NCBI RefSeq assembly: GCF_000336385.2 | Contig: NZ_HG424562.1 | Span: 1 to 48,986 of the forward strand | Source: Lysobacter antibioticus HS124 | GTDB taxonomy: Bacteria > Pseudomonadota > Gammaproteobacteria > Xanthomonadales > Xanthomonadaceae | Direction of reading: 5' to 3' | Length of the DNA stretch: 48,986 nucleotides | Shown here: positions 48,505 to 48,986 of the stretch, piece by piece | Position numbering within the stretch: position 1 is the first letter of the stretch | How the letters are laid out: every line of letters begins with the position of its first letter | The notes under the pieces: generated by a model | Told to the model about the DNA's origin: nothing | Database searches by the model: none | What the model saw: only the letters and a program-made list of their open reading frames with translations | Program-made: the position numbers and the translations under genes

Positions 48505-48986
48505 ATGGACCTGAGCTACCCGCATCCGGGATTCCATTTCCTGGTGGTCTTCGAGCTGCTGCCGCAGTTCCCTTACGACACGCGCTGGCAAGAGGTGTCG
48601 GGCCTCAGCGTGAGCACGGAATTCGAGAGCTGGCCCGAAGGAGGCGAGAACCGCTACGCCCACCAGTTGCCCAAGAGCCTGCAGTTCGGCGAACTGACGC
48701 TCAAGCGCGGCAAGTTCATGGGGTCCGGGGTGCTGCACTGGGCGCGCAAGGCCATGGAGCAGTTCGAGTACAAGCCCGTCAACCTGATGATCTCGCTGCT
48801 CGACGAGGAGCATCTGCCCCTCTACAACTGGTATGTGACCGGAGCCGTTCCCAAGCGCCTGGAGATTGCGGGCATCAATGCCGGCAGCAACGAGATCCTG
48901 ATCGAATCGCTGGCCCTGCAGTACCAGTATTTCAAGTACTACGACCCGGCGAGCGTGGCCCTGGATGCGGCTGCGGCGCTCTCGGG
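48505..48986 (+). CDS. Inner tube protein 2, gp19-like (3' end outside window)
   Basis: Starting at ATG 48505 the frame stays open to the right edge (160 codons seen). The reading MDLSYPHPGFHFLVVFELLP, WQEVSGLSVSTEFESWPEGG, LKRGKFMGSGVLHWARKAM and NAGSNEILIESLALQYQYFK shows a second, longer gp19-fold tube protein, like the Afp5/Pvc5 subunit that joins tube to baseplate. Usual length is near the seen part, so only the tail is missing. The baseplate, spike, ATPase and cargo genes would follow outside the window. Confidence 0.93.
   Translation, partial: MDLSYPHPGFHFLVVFELLPQFPYDTRWQEVSGLSVSTEFESWPEGGENRYAHQLPKSLQFGELTLKRGKFMGSGVLHWARKAMEQFEYKPVNLMISLLDEEHLPLYNWYVTGAVPKRLEIAGINAGSNEILIESLALQYQYFKYYDPASVALDAAAALS

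Noticed and set aside
42099-48986. Prophage or R-type pyocin tail
   Set aside because: DUF4255 and two gp19-fold tubes point to an eCIS, and no capsid, portal, terminase or lysis gene is seen; the unseen right side could still change this.

Overview
The window looks like a chromosomal segment of a Lysobacter-type bacterium (Xanthomonadaceae). This rests on the very high GC with strong GC3 bias, a large lipopeptide-type NRPS, a secreted glutamyl-endopeptidase-like protease, DUF2867/DUF5676/AI-2E housekeeping neighbours, and a contractile injection system. The genus call is inference; no rRNA or other taxonomic marker is present.

Region 1 (1-14284, + strand) is the 3' end of an NRPS operon. 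A truncated synthetase (A-PCP, Ser-type code) is translationally coupled to a 2759-aa terminal synthetase: TubC-like docking domain, dual C/E, A(Pro code DVQFIAHVVK), PCP, C, A(code read as DMKELGMVDK, acidic-like), PCP, TE, TE. Three Fe(II)/2-oxoglutarate oxygenases follow (two TauD/SyrP-like, one prolyl-hydroxylase-like with an extra TonB-C-like domain), then a membrane-anchored alpha/beta hydrolase and a strong hairpin. The predicted C-terminal tripeptide, D-Ser-(hydroxy)Pro-acidic residue, plus this set of hydroxylases resembles the plusbacin/tripropeptin/empedopeptin family of acidic lipodepsipeptides.

Region 2 (14374-38600) is mixed chromosomal content. It holds a LysR regulator divergent from pirin, wrbA and a chloroperoxidase-like hydrolase; a small KRGRP protein; DUF2867; a GH3 beta-glucosidase with a palindromic operator inside its promoter; an SDR-like protein; an AI-2E transporter; pabC; and an exported transglutaminase-like protein. 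It continues with a lipoprotein, a glutamyl endopeptidase-like protease, an esterase, an MBL lipoprotein, a decayed MBL remnant, DUF5676, an RND efflux pair, RidA, a methyltransferase and a phospholipase-D-like protein.

Region 3 (38772-48986) holds a membrane/coiled-coil pYEATS protein, a sensor-less sigma-54 activator (GAYTDA instead of GAFTGA), a 20-bp dyad, a near-consensus -24/-12 promoter, and the first genes of an extracellular contractile injection system (eCIS/PVC-like). Those genes are a 90-aa winged-helix-like protein, a 47-aa small ORF, the DUF4255 cap protein, a 457-aa protein with a chitin-binding-like insert, two sheath paralogues and two gp19-type tube proteins. The operon runs off the right edge, so baseplate, spike, ATPase and cargo are not visible.

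No CRISPR array, rRNA, tRNA, IS element or integrase was recognised.
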